Positions 17,819 to 27,310 are shown, counted from the first letter of the stretch. The stretch: 57,430 nt of DNA from Thiomicrorhabdus sp. (GCA_015487495.1 WFPP01000046.1:1-57430), one strand, 5' to 3'. Made by a program: numbers and translations. Notes: generated from the sequence alone by a model not told the origin.

Positions 17819-18670
17819 TTATTTTTGACTTTGTAAAAACTCGTCCACTTCACTAAAAGAAGGACGCTCTTTACTGGGAATCGCCTTACGGGAAAACTCA
17901 ATCGCAATTTGCGGTGCATACCCATTTAAATTTGCCATTAAACTGGTTTTAATCACACCAAAAAAAGCACTTTCTGCTTCAGCACGGTTGCCTAACTCAG
18001 ACGAAATAGGAGCCACAAACCCATAAGCAAACAAAATACCCAAAAAAGTACCCACCAACGCCACAGACATATGATGTGCAATTTCCATTGGCCCCGCATC
18101 CAGATAACTCATGGTCACAATAATTCCCAGAACCGCCGCCACAATACCAAATGCTGGCAACCCCTCAGCAACCTTTCCTATCGCCGCACTGGGCATCATC
18201 GCTTCATGATGGTGTGAATCCACTTCAAGAATCATCAAATCCTCTAACTGATAGGGGTTACTGGCTCCACTGATCATTAATCGTAAATAATCACAAATAA
18301 AATCAAGCGCATGATGATTAGCAACCACTTTTGGAGCACTGTTAAATAGCTCACTGGAATGAGGGTCTTCTACATCGGCCTCAATGGACATTAAGCCTTC
18401 TCGACGTGCTTTATTAAAGATTTTAAACATCAACCCCAGTAATTCCATATACAACTCTTTATTATAGGGAGACGGTTTAACCAAAGCCAAACTGTCCGTT
18501 ACCCCAGCTTTTACTACCCAACCAGGATTGGCAATAATATAAGCACCAATTGCCCCGCCACAAATAATCAGAACCTCTAATGGCTGAATTAAAATCGCAA
18601 ACCCACCATGTGGCAAATAACCACCCAGCAATGTTCCGATAACAACAAGAGTACCAATAATGGCCTTCAT
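17819..18670 (-). CDS. motA: Stator protein MotA
   Basis: The 283-residue protein has four membrane helices and the large cytoplasmic loop that touches FliG. The loop contains KARREGLMSIEAD, corresponding to the conserved Arg/Glu interface region. The third and fourth helices (AFGIVAAVLGIIVTMSYLD and ALVGTFLGILFAYGFVAPIS) are typical. The ribosome site AAGGGTG precedes the ATG. It sits between the MCP-like gene and motB, so stator genes are embedded in the structural cluster rather than in a separate motAB or motCD locus. Confidence 0.95.
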   Translation of the reverse strand: MKAIIGTLVVIGTLLGGYLPHGGFAILIQPLEVLIICGGAIGAYIIANPGWVVKAGVTDSLALVKPSPYNKELYMELLGLMFKIFNKARREGLMSIEADVEDPHSSELFNSAPKVVANHHALDFICDYLRLMISGASNPYQLEDLMILEVDSHHHEAMMPSAAIGKVAEGLPAFGIVAAVLGIIVTMSYLDAGPMEIAHHMSVALVGTFLGILFAYGFVAPISSELGNRAEAESAFFGVIKTSLMANLNGYAPQIAIEFSRKAIPSKERPSFSEVDEFLQSQK

Positions 18671-18728
18671 ATTTAATTCACCCTTATTCTTTTTTGACTA
18701 ATCAACCCCAAATTTCTGACTCCCAAGC

Positions 18729-19745
18729 TTATTGGCTCTGAATAACACTGGAGAGTTCATGCTGTGCCGATTTTAATTCCGAAAGATTATCCACAATGCC
18801 ATTTAATACCTCATTCACTTTACTCGCTTGCACTTGAGTCAAATCAACACGCCCTTGACTCCCCTCCATCATTTTAACCGCACTGCGTGCATGCTGTTGA
18901 AGCTCTTCAATAATGCTCTGAATGTCTTTGGTTGCTTGCTGAGTTTTGCCTGCCAAAATACGTACTTCATCCGCCACAACCGCAAACCCCCGGCCATGCT
19001 CACCTGCACGTGCAGCTTCAATAGCCGCATTAAGTGCCAATAAATTTGTCTGCTCTGCAATATCTCTAATTAACACCAACACTGCACCAATATTACCACT
19101 ATCGGCCTCTAATCGCTTTAACACTCCCGAAGCATTGGAAACCTCACTTGTCAAACCACCCACTTCTGAAATCACATTACCATTTGCCTCAATAACTTCC
19201 GAAGAGCGCTGATTCATTTGTTCAACCAATGTTTCAAATTGCGACGACAACTCAAGTAGCTCAGTATCATCCATACTCGACATAACAGGCGTTACCAAAT
19301 CGGTTGATTTTGACGCCTCTTGTTGCTGAGCATAACACTCAGCCAATGTTTTATTCAGTTCCTCTATTTGAGCTTCAAAATCAGCCACTTTAGACTCAAC
19401 TTGTGAGGTTTCAATCATTTGCATCGTCATTTTATTCGAAGCCAATTCAAGCAACGCATTAATACTGGCCACTAATTTTGGATCGGTATTAACAGACTCC
19501 ACATGCGTTGCCAAATCTTCCGACTTAATAATCGCATCCAACTGAGCACTCAACTCCGACTGGTCGCAACCTCCCGAACGGTTACACCACAACAAATACA
19601 CCAGCGCGCCCACAACAACAGTTGTCATTAAAATAGTAATAATAATAGCACCTATCATAGGAATCCCACCCGCTCCTCCACTGGCCATTGCAACAGGTGT
19701 TAAGGCTATTGCAAGCAGTCCAACCAAAATTTTAAACATATTCAT
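18729..19745 (-). CDS. Minimal methyl-accepting chemotaxis-like protein without a sensor domain
   Basis: The 338-residue protein has an N-terminal signal-like segment (3-21) and one further membrane helix (29-53), then a coiled coil. The receptor signalling hairpin is [32 protein letters not shown] (about 231-262), quoted here only as the family signature. There is no periplasmic ligand-binding domain, no clear HAMP, and only about 75 residues after the hairpin. No CheR-docking pentapeptide is visible at the C-terminus. It is wedged between fliK (9 bp) and motA. It should bind CheA/CheW. It may sense an internal or motor-linked cue, but that is inference. Confidence 0.88.
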   Translation of the reverse strand: MNMFKILVGLLAIALTPVAMASGGAGGIPMIGAIIITILMTTVVVGALVYLLWCNRSGGCDQSELSAQLDAIIKSEDLATHVESVNTDPKLVASINALLELASNKMTMQMIETSQVESKVADFEAQIEELNKTLAECYAQQQEASKSTDLVTPVMSSMDDTELLELSSQFETLVEQMNQRSSEVIEANGNVISEVGGLTSEVSNASGVLKRLEADSGNIGAVLVLIRDIAEQTNLLALNAAIEAARAGEHGRGFAVVADEVRILAGKTQQATKDIQSIIEELQQHARSAVKMMEGSQGRVDLTQVQASKVNEVLNGIVDNLSELKSAQHELSSVIQSQ

Positions 19746-19754
19746 ATCAAGCTC

Positions 19755-21260
19755 CTAGGCATAATAATCGACAATATTGTCTGTTGACAGTATTTTTTCA
19801 GAAGGCTCATCATCAAAAGAAGGCGCTTCCAGTAAAGAATTAGAATCAGATGAAGCGCCTCCTTCATCCGGTGAATTTGATGCATGCTCAGAAAAAGGTT
19901 TTTGATCTCGAATATCAACCGAAGCCAAACTCACCCCTGCCTGTTCCATCATTTCTCGCAATCTCGGCAGTGCATTCTCCATGCTTTCACGTGTTACTCC
20001 ATTTTGAGCCACCAGATTCACATGCATTTTCTGATCCTTATCAAGTTGCAAAGTTACCTGAATTTGCCCCAAACTTTGAGGATTTAATGTAATCTGAGCT
20101 TGCTGAAGCCCATTATGCGACATAAACAGCACACGTTGTCCAAGTGCCTGCCCCCACTGAGGGTGTTTAACAGGAAGGTTAATGGACTGCAACCCAAGTG
20201 GCAACATACCCTTTCGGTCTGAAGCCATCAGGGAGGCAATTTCTGCCCCCCCTAACCACTCTCTGCTCTCCGGTTTTGCAATCGCATCATCCATTGCTTT
20301 CACCGCCACCTGTTGCTCAAGTGAACGTTGCTTACTCTCCTGATTTATCTGGCTGGCTTGCTGTGCAAAAAGCAAAGCTTGTTGCTGTGCCGTCTGACCT
20401 GATCCCTGCTGAAATGACTGACCAGATGCCGGAGATTGTTGCCCAACTCCCTGAGGCGACTGCCCCTCTAACGATTGCCCCCCCCAACTTGTCATCCCCT
20501 GATTCAAAGCAGAACGACTGTTTTGATTCAACGCATTCACAGGCACTCCCTCCGCTTGAACAGAAGCATCGCCTTGCATCACAAGTCTCTGTTGAGCCAT
20601 ACCCCACTCAATACCCTCGCCTTCAATCACCTCATTCATAGTTAAATTCGCATTTGAAGAGGCTAAGTCAAACCGTTGATTTGACCTATTAACCGATTGA
20701 TTTAACCCCGTATTTTCCGGATCCAGCGACTCAGCACCAAAAGCAACCGAAGTAGGCGCAACAGAGGGGGAGAAAATTCCACTTTCTAATGAACCCAAAA
20801 TCTCCCCCTCTGCATCCCCCCCTACCGCAATAATAGAAGGCCATTTTTCAGAAAAAGAAGCTGCACCATCCCCCCCCGAGTCAGCCCCTAAAACAGAATT
20901 AAATACAGAGTTAAACGCCAAAGGGAGTTGCTCCGCCGCATCCCCCATCAAATCAGATGAATTCAAAGACGCTAACTGAGTTACAACATCCTTAACAACC
21001 CCATCAATAGAAGCATCATACGGCGTAGTAATGCCCGGCAATGACTCCGAATTCAACGCCACCTCATGAAAGCCAAGCTGTTCAACTTGACGTAACGAAC
21101 CGGATTCTACCCCATCTTGTGCATCCATCATCAAAGAAAACAGTCCTGAAAATACACTCTTTTCAGGCTCACTCTCCCCATCCGGAACGGAATATAATGC
21201 ATCTAAAGGCAACTCTGCTTGAGGTATTTTAGTTATTAACGTCATAAAAACCCATCCCAA
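19755..21260 (-). CDS. fliK: Flagellar hook-length control protein FliK
   Basis: The 501-residue protein has a long low-complexity Q/S/G-rich N-terminal ruler and a C-terminal FliK domain (about 360-450). That domain contains LNPQSLGQIQVTLQLDKDQ and ALPRLREMMEQAGVSLASVDI. FliK measures hook length and triggers the FlhB switch. The first ATG is given; Met6 is equally plausible. Three G/C runs of 7-8 bases lie in the low-complexity region (20478-20485, 20816-20822, 20870-20877). A sigma-54 element lies just upstream, so fliK probably begins its own transcript after the IS256 remnant. Confidence 0.93.
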   Translation of the reverse strand: MGWVFMTLITKIPQAELPLDALYSVPDGESEPEKSVFSGLFSLMMDAQDGVESGSLRQVEQLGFHEVALNSESLPGITTPYDASIDGVVKDVVTQLASLNSSDLMGDAAEQLPLAFNSVFNSVLGADSGGDGAASFSEKWPSIIAVGGDAEGEILGSLESGIFSPSVAPTSVAFGAESLDPENTGLNQSVNRSNQRFDLASSNANLTMNEVIEGEGIEWGMAQQRLVMQGDASVQAEGVPVNALNQNSRSALNQGMTSWGGQSLEGQSPQGVGQQSPASGQSFQQGSGQTAQQQALLFAQQASQINQESKQRSLEQQVAVKAMDDAIAKPESREWLGGAEIASLMASDRKGMLPLGLQSINLPVKHPQWGQALGQRVLFMSHNGLQQAQITLNPQSLGQIQVTLQLDKDQKMHVNLVAQNGVTRESMENALPRLREMMEQAGVSLASVDIRDQKPFSEHASNSPDEGGASSDSNSLLEAPSFDDEPSEKILSTDNIVDYYA

Positions 21261-21295
21261 TATTCTTAAACGATTAACACGCTTGCCATCGAAAA

Positions 21296-21312
21296 AGCAA
21301 AATCCATACCAC
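21296..21312 (-). promoter_or_regulatory. Sigma-54 promoter for the fliK operon
   Basis: On the minus strand TGGTAT-GGATT-TTGCT has the GG-N10-GC spacing and a perfect -12 half. The -24 half differs from TGGCAC at two positions. It lies about 36 bp upstream of the fliK ATG and would drive fliK-MCP-motAB-fliL and following genes. Confidence 0.55.
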
Positions 21313-21540
21313 TAACAAAAATACAGAACAAACGAAACGTCATCGCCAAAAGTCTATCGCGCTCCTAGACCCATATCATAAGCGCAATCACATTTAAAAC
21401 ACGAATAAATCAACCACTTTAAAAAAATCTCCCTCACCCTTAAAACACGTAAATTTCTGCATTTATTTTTTACTACAATATCGTATTTTTTGTAAACGTT
21501 ACGACTTAATCTGACAGCTGCCCATTTCCCCCCTTAACGC
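21312..21540. other. Intergenic region between the fliK promoter and the IS256 remnant
   Basis: This A/T-rich stretch has no convincing ORF. It contains the reverse complement (21500-21514) of the 15-mer at 2309-2323 and a CCCCCC run. I see no terminator after fliJ other than the decayed transposon end. Confidence 0.5.
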
Positions 21541-21804
21541 CCGACAGAACTTCAAGCGATGTACACGAGCAATGCGATTAAGTTTTTAAATTCGGTGATA
21601 CGCAAGACCATTAAAAACCATAAGATTTTCGGTCATGATAATTCAGCTTTTAAGGTTCTCTTTTTGGCAGTTGAATCGACCTTGCGAAATGGGAAGATGC
21701 CGATAACGGACTGGAATTTTGCCATATGGCAGTTTATGATTTTACATGAAGAACGTCTGAAAAATTACATTTAACCCTGCGGGTGTTTACACAAAATGAT
21801 TTAC
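21541..21804 (+). pseudogene. IS256-family transposase remnant (C-terminal fragment) and right end
   Basis: The plus-strand frame PTELQAMYTSNAIKFLNSVI then RKTIKNH ... WNFAIWQFMILHEERL matches the C-terminal end of IS256-family (mutator-type) transposases, with the family's [IV]YTTNAIESLNSVIRK and M.[IL].DW..A..QF motifs. Only about 78 codons remain; the catalytic DDE region is gone. Past the stop, GTGTTTACACAAAATGATTT resembles a terminal inverted repeat of that family. It lies between fliJ and fliK, genes that are normally adjacent, so an insertion followed by deletion probably split the operon here. Confidence 0.85.
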
Positions 21805-21815
21805 AGACTTCTTGA

Positions 21816-22265
21816 TTATTTTTGTGCTCTGTTTGCAATGAGTTTTTGAGCCGCCAGTTCATCCAGCATTCGTTGCTCTCGTTTATTCATCTCAATCTGG
21901 TGCGTTTGTTTTAACTTTGTTAACAGTGCAAATAAAGACTCTTTTCTAATCTTTTTTTCCAGCCACTCTTCTCGCCCTTTTTCCACCACCCCCTTTAATT
22001 CTTCAACTTGCTTTGTTTGTGCTTCAATGGCCTGATGCAATTTATCACTAAAGCAGTGTCGGGTTTGAAGTTGTATGGCTGTCACGATTGTCGTTGAGGC
22101 AAAAGGCGTGTCAGAATATTCTTTAAGATAACTGGTTAAGGCTTCTAGTTGATTGAATTCTTGAGTGTATTTTTCTTGCACTGCCGCTAAGGTTTGAGCC
22201 GCTTTATCCAGCTCAATCTCTGCTAAATCCACCAGTTTTTGCATTCGCTGAATTCTTGAAGGCAT
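21816..22265 (-). CDS. fliJ: Flagellar export chaperone FliJ
   Basis: This 149-residue helical coiled-coil protein acts as the central stalk of the FliI ATPase. The ORF opens ten codons earlier. I prefer the ATG of MPSRIQRMQKLVDLAEIE, which has AGG seven bases upstream and matches the family start (M....R...LV.LAE). It follows fliI after about 70 bp. The transcription unit appears to end here, next to the IS256 remnant. Sequence conservation of FliJ is low, so the call leans on position and coiled-coil character. Confidence 0.85.
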   Translation of the reverse strand: MPSRIQRMQKLVDLAEIELDKAAQTLAAVQEKYTQEFNQLEALTSYLKEYSDTPFASTTIVTAIQLQTRHCFSDKLHQAIEAQTKQVEELKGVVEKGREEWLEKKIRKESLFALLTKLKQTHQIEMNKREQRMLDELAAQKLIANRAQK

Positions 22266-22336
22266 AAACAAACCTATACTTAGTTCCATAATCATGACTC
22301 AGCACCACTGAATAGCGTTTTATATTGTGTCTATTC

Positions 22337-23680
22337 TTATGACAATGTGCTATCCAACTCTGCAACAGTGGCTTCAACCGAAAATGATTCTGACATATTT
22401 TGAGATAAAAAAGCATTTAAATCATCGTGTTTTTCAATGGCTAAATCAATGAGTGAATCCGTCCCTTTACGATACGCTCCAACACTGATAAGGTCTCTAT
22501 TTTGCTGATAACTTGAATACAGTTTTTTAAAAGCACGCGCTTTTTGCAACTGTTCATCTGGCACAATATCGACCATTACGCGACTCACAGAGGATTCAAT
22601 ATCAATGGCTGGATAACGCCCACTGTCAGCAATCTCTCTTGACAACACGATGTGCCCATCCAATACGCCACGTGCCGAATCCACTACAGGATCAGTCTGA
22701 TCATCGCCTTCGGCTAAAACAGTATAAATCGCGGTAATGGAGCCTTCGTCCTCTCGAGCATTACCCGCTCGTTCAACCAGTTGTGGTAGTTTAGCAAACA
22801 CTGAGGGGGGGTAGCCTTTACTGGCAGGTGGCTCTCCCACGGCTAATGCGATTTCCCGTTGTGCTTGGGCAAAGCGGGTTAAGGAGTCCATTAACAGCAG
22901 TACATTTAATCCTTGGTCTCGAAAGTACTCTGCAATGGCGGTGGCCAACATTGCGCCATGCAGTCGCATAAGTGGTGGGTCATCTGCTGGAGTCGCCACC
23001 ACAACGGCTCGTTTTAACCCCTCTTCTCCCAACGTATGCTTTACAAATTCATTGACTTCACGGCCACGCTCACCAATTAATCCAACCACGACCACATCGG
23101 CAGTGGTAAAGCGGGTCATCATGCCCAATAACACACTTTTTCCAACCCCTGTTCCGGCCATCAATCCAATGCGCTGACCCTGACCAATCGTTAATAGACC
23201 ATTAATGGCTTTAATGCCTACGTCCAATACTTCGTGAATGGGATGACGATTTAATGGGTTAATACGCTCACCAGCAAGCGAGACATAAGACTCCACTTCT
23301 AACGCTCCTAAATCATCCAGTGGTTGCCCAGAACCATTAATGACACGCCCAAGCATCTGTTTGCCCACGCCGATTTTTACCCCCCCCTCAATGGGTAAAA
23401 CCGTTGCATTGGGTGCCAAACCATGAGTCTCACCAATTGGCATTAAAAACAGTTTATTGTCTTGAAAGCCTACCACTTCGGCTTCAACGGGTGGTTTATT
23501 GCCATTTAAAATTTGACAACGTGCCCCTATTGGGGCAAAAGTTCCCACAACTTCAAGCGTCATTCCAACCATACGAACTAAACGACCGGAAACTTTAAGA
23601 GAAGAAGGTGGAACAAGCGATTGCTTGCAAGCATTAAGGCGGGAGATTAAGGCGTGATTAAATGCTTGAGAGTTATTCAT
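22337..23680 (-). CDS. fliI: Flagellum-specific ATPase FliI
   Basis: The 447-residue F1-beta-like ATPase energises flagellar export. It shows the Walker A AGTGVGKS (165-172), the GLIGERGREVNEF block, the Walker B region LLLMDSLTRFAQAQREIALA and the conserved GEPPASKGYPPSVFAKLP. It is encoded between fliH and fliJ, its direct partners. Runs of seven and eight G lie within the coding sequence, encoding the KGYPPS and EGGVK regions. Confidence 0.97.
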   Translation of the reverse strand: MNNSQAFNHALISRLNACKQSLVPPSSLKVSGRLVRMVGMTLEVVGTFAPIGARCQILNGNKPPVEAEVVGFQDNKLFLMPIGETHGLAPNATVLPIEGGVKIGVGKQMLGRVINGSGQPLDDLGALEVESYVSLAGERINPLNRHPIHEVLDVGIKAINGLLTIGQGQRIGLMAGTGVGKSVLLGMMTRFTTADVVVVGLIGERGREVNEFVKHTLGEEGLKRAVVVATPADDPPLMRLHGAMLATAIAEYFRDQGLNVLLLMDSLTRFAQAQREIALAVGEPPASKGYPPSVFAKLPQLVERAGNAREDEGSITAIYTVLAEGDDQTDPVVDSARGVLDGHIVLSREIADSGRYPAIDIESSVSRVMVDIVPDEQLQKARAFKKLYSSYQQNRDLISVGAYRKGTDSLIDLAIEKHDDLNAFLSQNMSESFSVEATVAELDSTLS

Positions 23681-23722
23681 AGTTCATCATAGTTATCACT
23701 GTTAAGGCCAAAAAGAGAGGCT

Positions 23723-24508
23723 TTAGGTTGATTTTTTAGTTCTTAATTGTTGAGCGATTTCATCAAAACGTGTCTTCCAACTGTTTAACACAGATGAATC
23801 TCCCTGTTTAACACAGCAACTTCCTTGCAACAAAGCTTCGTTCGCTTTTAAAGACCACGTTTCAACCAAAGGGTTTTCCAGTGTGTTTAAAAAGCTCAAA
23901 TCCTCTGGATGCAATTCAACAATAAAGCGTTTAGAGTCATCAGGCAATGCCATTATGGCCTGCTGAACCGTATCCACTAGCCACGCTTGATGCTGTTGCA
24001 CCTCTTGTTGAATCACTTGCTGGGCAATATGCAATGCTAAATCGGTTAGTTCAGAAAAAACCTGCTGCTCAAGCTTTTCATAAGGGGTGGACAGTGTAGA
24101 TAACAGGGCATCTAACTGCTCAAGTTTAGGGGTTAATGCCTCTGAATTTTCATGCAACACCAAAGCTTTGGCTTCTTCCCGGCCTGTTTCAGCACCTTGT
24201 TGCATCCCTTCTTCATAACCTTGTCGGTAAGCTTTTTCGTAAGCCTCTTTTTTTAACAGCTCAGCCTGCTTTTTTAATTCTGGCTCTCGTTGTGCCTGAA
24301 CTCCCTGTCTATCCTCTTGGGAAGGGGGGTTAGAAGAATCATTAGGCTTTTTGGAAGCCTCTGAATCAAAACGGCTTAACTGCCATGTTTCAACATTCAT
24401 CGAAAGTGCCGAAGAAGAAACCAGGCGAGTTACAACGGGCTCTTTTTCTGGCAATTCAGCCTCTTGATTTGCCACACTTTTGTCAAATTCATCCTCAGGA
24501 AAAACCAC
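23723..24508 (-). CDS. fliH: Flagellar assembly protein FliH
   Basis: The 261-residue protein has a central charged coiled coil containing the GxxxG-type repeat (AYRQGYEEGMQQGAETGREE) and a C-terminal FliH/HrpE domain (VFSELTDLALHIAQQVIQQE). FliH regulates the FliI ATPase and tethers it to FliN. It starts with a GTG immediately after the fliG stop (TAAGTG), implying tight coupling. It is followed by fliI after 42 bp. Confidence 0.93.
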   Translation of the reverse strand: MVFPEDEFDKSVANQEAELPEKEPVVTRLVSSSALSMNVETWQLSRFDSEASKKPNDSSNPPSQEDRQGVQAQREPELKKQAELLKKEAYEKAYRQGYEEGMQQGAETGREEAKALVLHENSEALTPKLEQLDALLSTLSTPYEKLEQQVFSELTDLALHIAQQVIQQEVQQHQAWLVDTVQQAIMALPDDSKRFIVELHPEDLSFLNTLENPLVETWSLKANEALLQGSCCVKQGDSSVLNSWKTRFDEIAQQLRTKKST

Positions 24509-25531
24509 TTAGAGGAACTCCTCAGCACCACCTGGCATCATTACTTTTTCTTCATCAGCCAAACGTCTTACTGTCAAAATAATATTACGCTGTGCTTCTT
24601 CCACGGCACTGAGTTTCACTGGGGGTCCTGTTTCCAAATCATCACGCATAATATCTGCTTGACGTTTTGACAAGTTACCCAAGAACTTCTCTTTCAGATC
24701 TTTATCCGCGCCTTTCAGGGCAACAATCAGCACATCACTCGGCACTTCAGCCACAATGGTTTGAATGCCTCGATCATCAATACCTGCAATGTCTTCAAAG
24801 ACAAACATTTTATCTTGAATATTTTTACTAATATCCTCATGCTCTTCAGCAATGTCATCTAAAATACGGGTATCAACCCCTCCACCAACCAGGTTTAAAA
24901 TTTCAGCGGCACGTTTTTCTCCACCAATGGTTGCCAACTTACCACCTTCTCCGTCACTGGAAGCATTTTCAAGTACACTGTTCAAATCAAACAACGCACG
25001 TGGTTGAATCGTTGTTAATGTTGCAATACGATAAACCACCTCGGCCTGAAATCGCTCAGGAATCCCTCTTAAAACTTCTGCTGCCTGATCTGCATCAAAG
25101 TAGGACAAAACAATGGCCACCACCTGAGGATGTTCATTACGTAACATATTTGAAATTGTAGAAGGGTGTTGCCATTTAAGTGCTTCGAGTCCCTTAACCT
25201 GGTCGCCTAACAGAGCGGCATCCATCAAATGACCACCACTATCACCCAGTGCATTCGCCATTAAAGATTGAGCATACTCACTTGGATCAATGCCCAAGGC
25301 ATCCTCTCCCAACTCATCTAAAAAAGACTGCATCACATTGTGAATATCACTGTGAGAAACATTATCCACCGAAGTCATGGCAGAACCAACCTGTTGCACC
25401 TCTCTTGGATTTAATTCCTTTAATATTTTTGCAGCTGTGTCTTGGCCCAGTGACAACAGTAAAACCGCTGCCTTATCCAAACTCGACAACTCTTTTTCCG
25501 CTCCAACTTCTTCAATTGCAGATTCTGGCAT
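24509..25531 (-). CDS. fliG: Flagellar motor switch protein FliG
   Basis: The 340-residue rotor protein transmits torque between the stator and the MS ring. The N-terminal domain (LSSLDKAAVLLLSLGQDTAA) binds FliF. The middle domain carries the EHPQ motif (NEHPQVVAIVLSYFDADQA). The C-terminal charged helix (LKEKFLGNLSKRQADIMRDDLE) faces MotA. The length is normal. It lies between fliF (3 bp) and fliH (0 bp). Confidence 0.97.
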   Translation of the reverse strand: MPESAIEEVGAEKELSSLDKAAVLLLSLGQDTAAKILKELNPREVQQVGSAMTSVDNVSHSDIHNVMQSFLDELGEDALGIDPSEYAQSLMANALGDSGGHLMDAALLGDQVKGLEALKWQHPSTISNMLRNEHPQVVAIVLSYFDADQAAEVLRGIPERFQAEVVYRIATLTTIQPRALFDLNSVLENASSDGEGGKLATIGGEKRAAEILNLVGGGVDTRILDDIAEEHEDISKNIQDKMFVFEDIAGIDDRGIQTIVAEVPSDVLIVALKGADKDLKEKFLGNLSKRQADIMRDDLETGPPVKLSAVEEAQRNIILTVRRLADEEKVMMPGGAEEFL

Positions 25532-25534
25532 GGA

Positions 25535-27223
25535 TCACTCTCCCGATAACCATTGCTTAATCACATGAGCGGCCACTTTTGGGTTTTCAGCCGCCATCAC
25601 TCGCACACGTTCCAATAACAGATGCTCTTCTTCCGAAGCCGCTCCTATTTCATCTGCCGTTTGTTCCACCTCTTTGTTCATCTCTTCCAGTGCTTTTGAA
25701 ATTTCCTCAGAATTTCCAAGTTCTTCCTCATCCTCAACCTCTTCAGGGTATTCTAAATAAGTCTCTTCTTTTTTGGAAAGGTCTCTAAGCATCGGACGAA
25801 TCACACCAAAAATAATAATCAGCACAGCTAAACCGGCCAAAATCTGTTTTACCAAATCTAGGAACCACGCTTCTTGCCAAAGAGGCGTTGTATCAAAGAC
25901 CTCTTCAGGTGCCGTTACAAATGAAGCATTCACCACACTTAATGTATCACCTCGTGTTTCATCCAATGCCACGGTATCACTGATTAAACGCCGAAAACGC
26001 AATAGTTCATCGTCTGTTAAGGGGGTACGAACCAGTGTTCCCTCTTCATTCAAAATTGTTTTATCATCCAGCACCACTGCAACAGATAAACGTACAATGT
26101 TACCAACGGATGTTTTAATATGACTGATGGTTCGATCAATCTCATAATTAACGGTTTTCTTCTCACTGGAGCTTTTTAAATTAGGGTCTTTATTTGCACC
26201 GGTATACCCCTCTTCTGGTGCAAGTCCTGCACGTGGTGGTTGATTGGTTAATGCACCAGGAATCCCGGTAGGTCCTTCATTTCGATTAATCTCTTTCTGA
26301 AATTGTTCCGAACGAATGGCTTCAGGATCAGGCTGATAGTTTTCTCGCGTCTGTTCTTGTTGTGTAAAGTCCAGTTCTGCTGTTACTTGAGCACGAACCT
26401 TTTGTTCACCACCTACAATCGGTGATAACAAGCGCACAATACGCCTTGAAAACGTCTCTTCAACCATACGAGTATAATCGAGCTGTTTCATACTCATATT
26501 CAACCCGGTATTCACCGAATTGCTTGTCAGCAATACCCCTTGTTGATTAACGACCGTAACCGATTTAGCATCCATATTGGGCACACTGGATGCCACCATA
26601 TGAACAATGGCACTGACTTGCTCTTCATTAAGCGAACGACCGGGATACAGTTTTACCACAACAGAAGCAGAAGGCTTTTGGCGTTTGCGAACAAACACCG
26701 AACGTTTGGGTAAACCGAGCATTACTCGCGCTGATTTTACGGCATTTAAAGAGGCAACCGATTTCGCCAATTCGCCTTCCAATGCACGATGATATTGCGT
26801 GGTTTCCTTAAACTGGGAAATGCCGAACCCTTGCTCAACATCCAACAACTGATAACCTGTTGCAGCCTCTTTTGGGTATCCTGCGGCAGCAAGTTTTAAT
26901 CGTAACGAAGGCACAAGTTCTGTGGGCACAAGAATTCCCCCAGAGGCATGATCAATTTGATAATCAACCGCTTGCTGTTCCAGTGTTTGAACAATTTCAT
27001 TTAAATCTTTAGGATCCACACTGCCAAAAAGGAGTGAATAGGGCTTGCTTTGAGACCAAACCAACAAGCCAACCACCAAGGCAATGGTTGCCGCTAACGC
27101 AATCACCAAACTGATTTGTTTGGCGACCGACAACGCCATTAAATTATTTAATAACGTTGAACCCGGCGCTTCAGGCACTTGAGGTTCGGGGGTTTGATTC
27201 ATTGAGGCTTGCGATTCGGCCAT
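25535..27223 (-). CDS. fliF: Flagellar MS-ring protein FliF
   Basis: The 562-residue membrane protein has two spans (about 37-57 and about 445-470) flanking a large periplasmic region with ring-building motifs. Recognisable stretches are LFGSVDPKDLNEIV, AAGYPKEAATGYQLLD, RALEGELAKSVASLNAVKSA and ARVMLGLPKRSVF. The C-terminal tail (NPKVAAHVIKQWLSGE) is the FliG-binding segment. It is the assembly base for the basal body. It follows fliE after 87 bp that contain a hairpin. Confidence 0.97.
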   Translation of the reverse strand: MAESQASMNQTPEPQVPEAPGSTLLNNLMALSVAKQISLVIALAATIALVVGLLVWSQSKPYSLLFGSVDPKDLNEIVQTLEQQAVDYQIDHASGGILVPTELVPSLRLKLAAAGYPKEAATGYQLLDVEQGFGISQFKETTQYHRALEGELAKSVASLNAVKSARVMLGLPKRSVFVRKRQKPSASVVVKLYPGRSLNEEQVSAIVHMVASSVPNMDAKSVTVVNQQGVLLTSNSVNTGLNMSMKQLDYTRMVEETFSRRIVRLLSPIVGGEQKVRAQVTAELDFTQQEQTRENYQPDPEAIRSEQFQKEINRNEGPTGIPGALTNQPPRAGLAPEEGYTGANKDPNLKSSSEKKTVNYEIDRTISHIKTSVGNIVRLSVAVVLDDKTILNEEGTLVRTPLTDDELLRFRRLISDTVALDETRGDTLSVVNASFVTAPEEVFDTTPLWQEAWFLDLVKQILAGLAVLIIIFGVIRPMLRDLSKKEETYLEYPEEVEDEEELGNSEEISKALEEMNKEVEQTADEIGAASEEEHLLLERVRVMAAENPKVAAHVIKQWLSGE

Positions 27224-27252
27224 GTTTCGTCTTCTACCGTGTCTATAATAAG

Positions 27253-27295
27253 AATGATTGGAACCAAACCGGTATGCTCAAAAGCTCCAATCATT
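27253..27295 (-). promoter_or_regulatory. 10-bp stem hairpin between fliE and fliF
   Basis: AATGATTGGA (27253-27262) and TCCAATCATT (27286-27295) form a perfect 10-bp stem around a 23-nt loop, in the gap between fliE and fliF. No T run follows on the minus strand, so it is not an ordinary terminator. It could be an mRNA processing or stability element, or a protein-binding site. Confidence 0.5.
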
Positions 27296-27310
27296 AAAGT
27301 GTCGGCTTTT

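Noticed and set aside
2309-21514. Composite transposon carrying cheW-fliK
   Set aside because: Only a 15-bp inverted match supports it, no flanking duplication is seen, and the genes are in the normal flagellar order continuing beyond the block.
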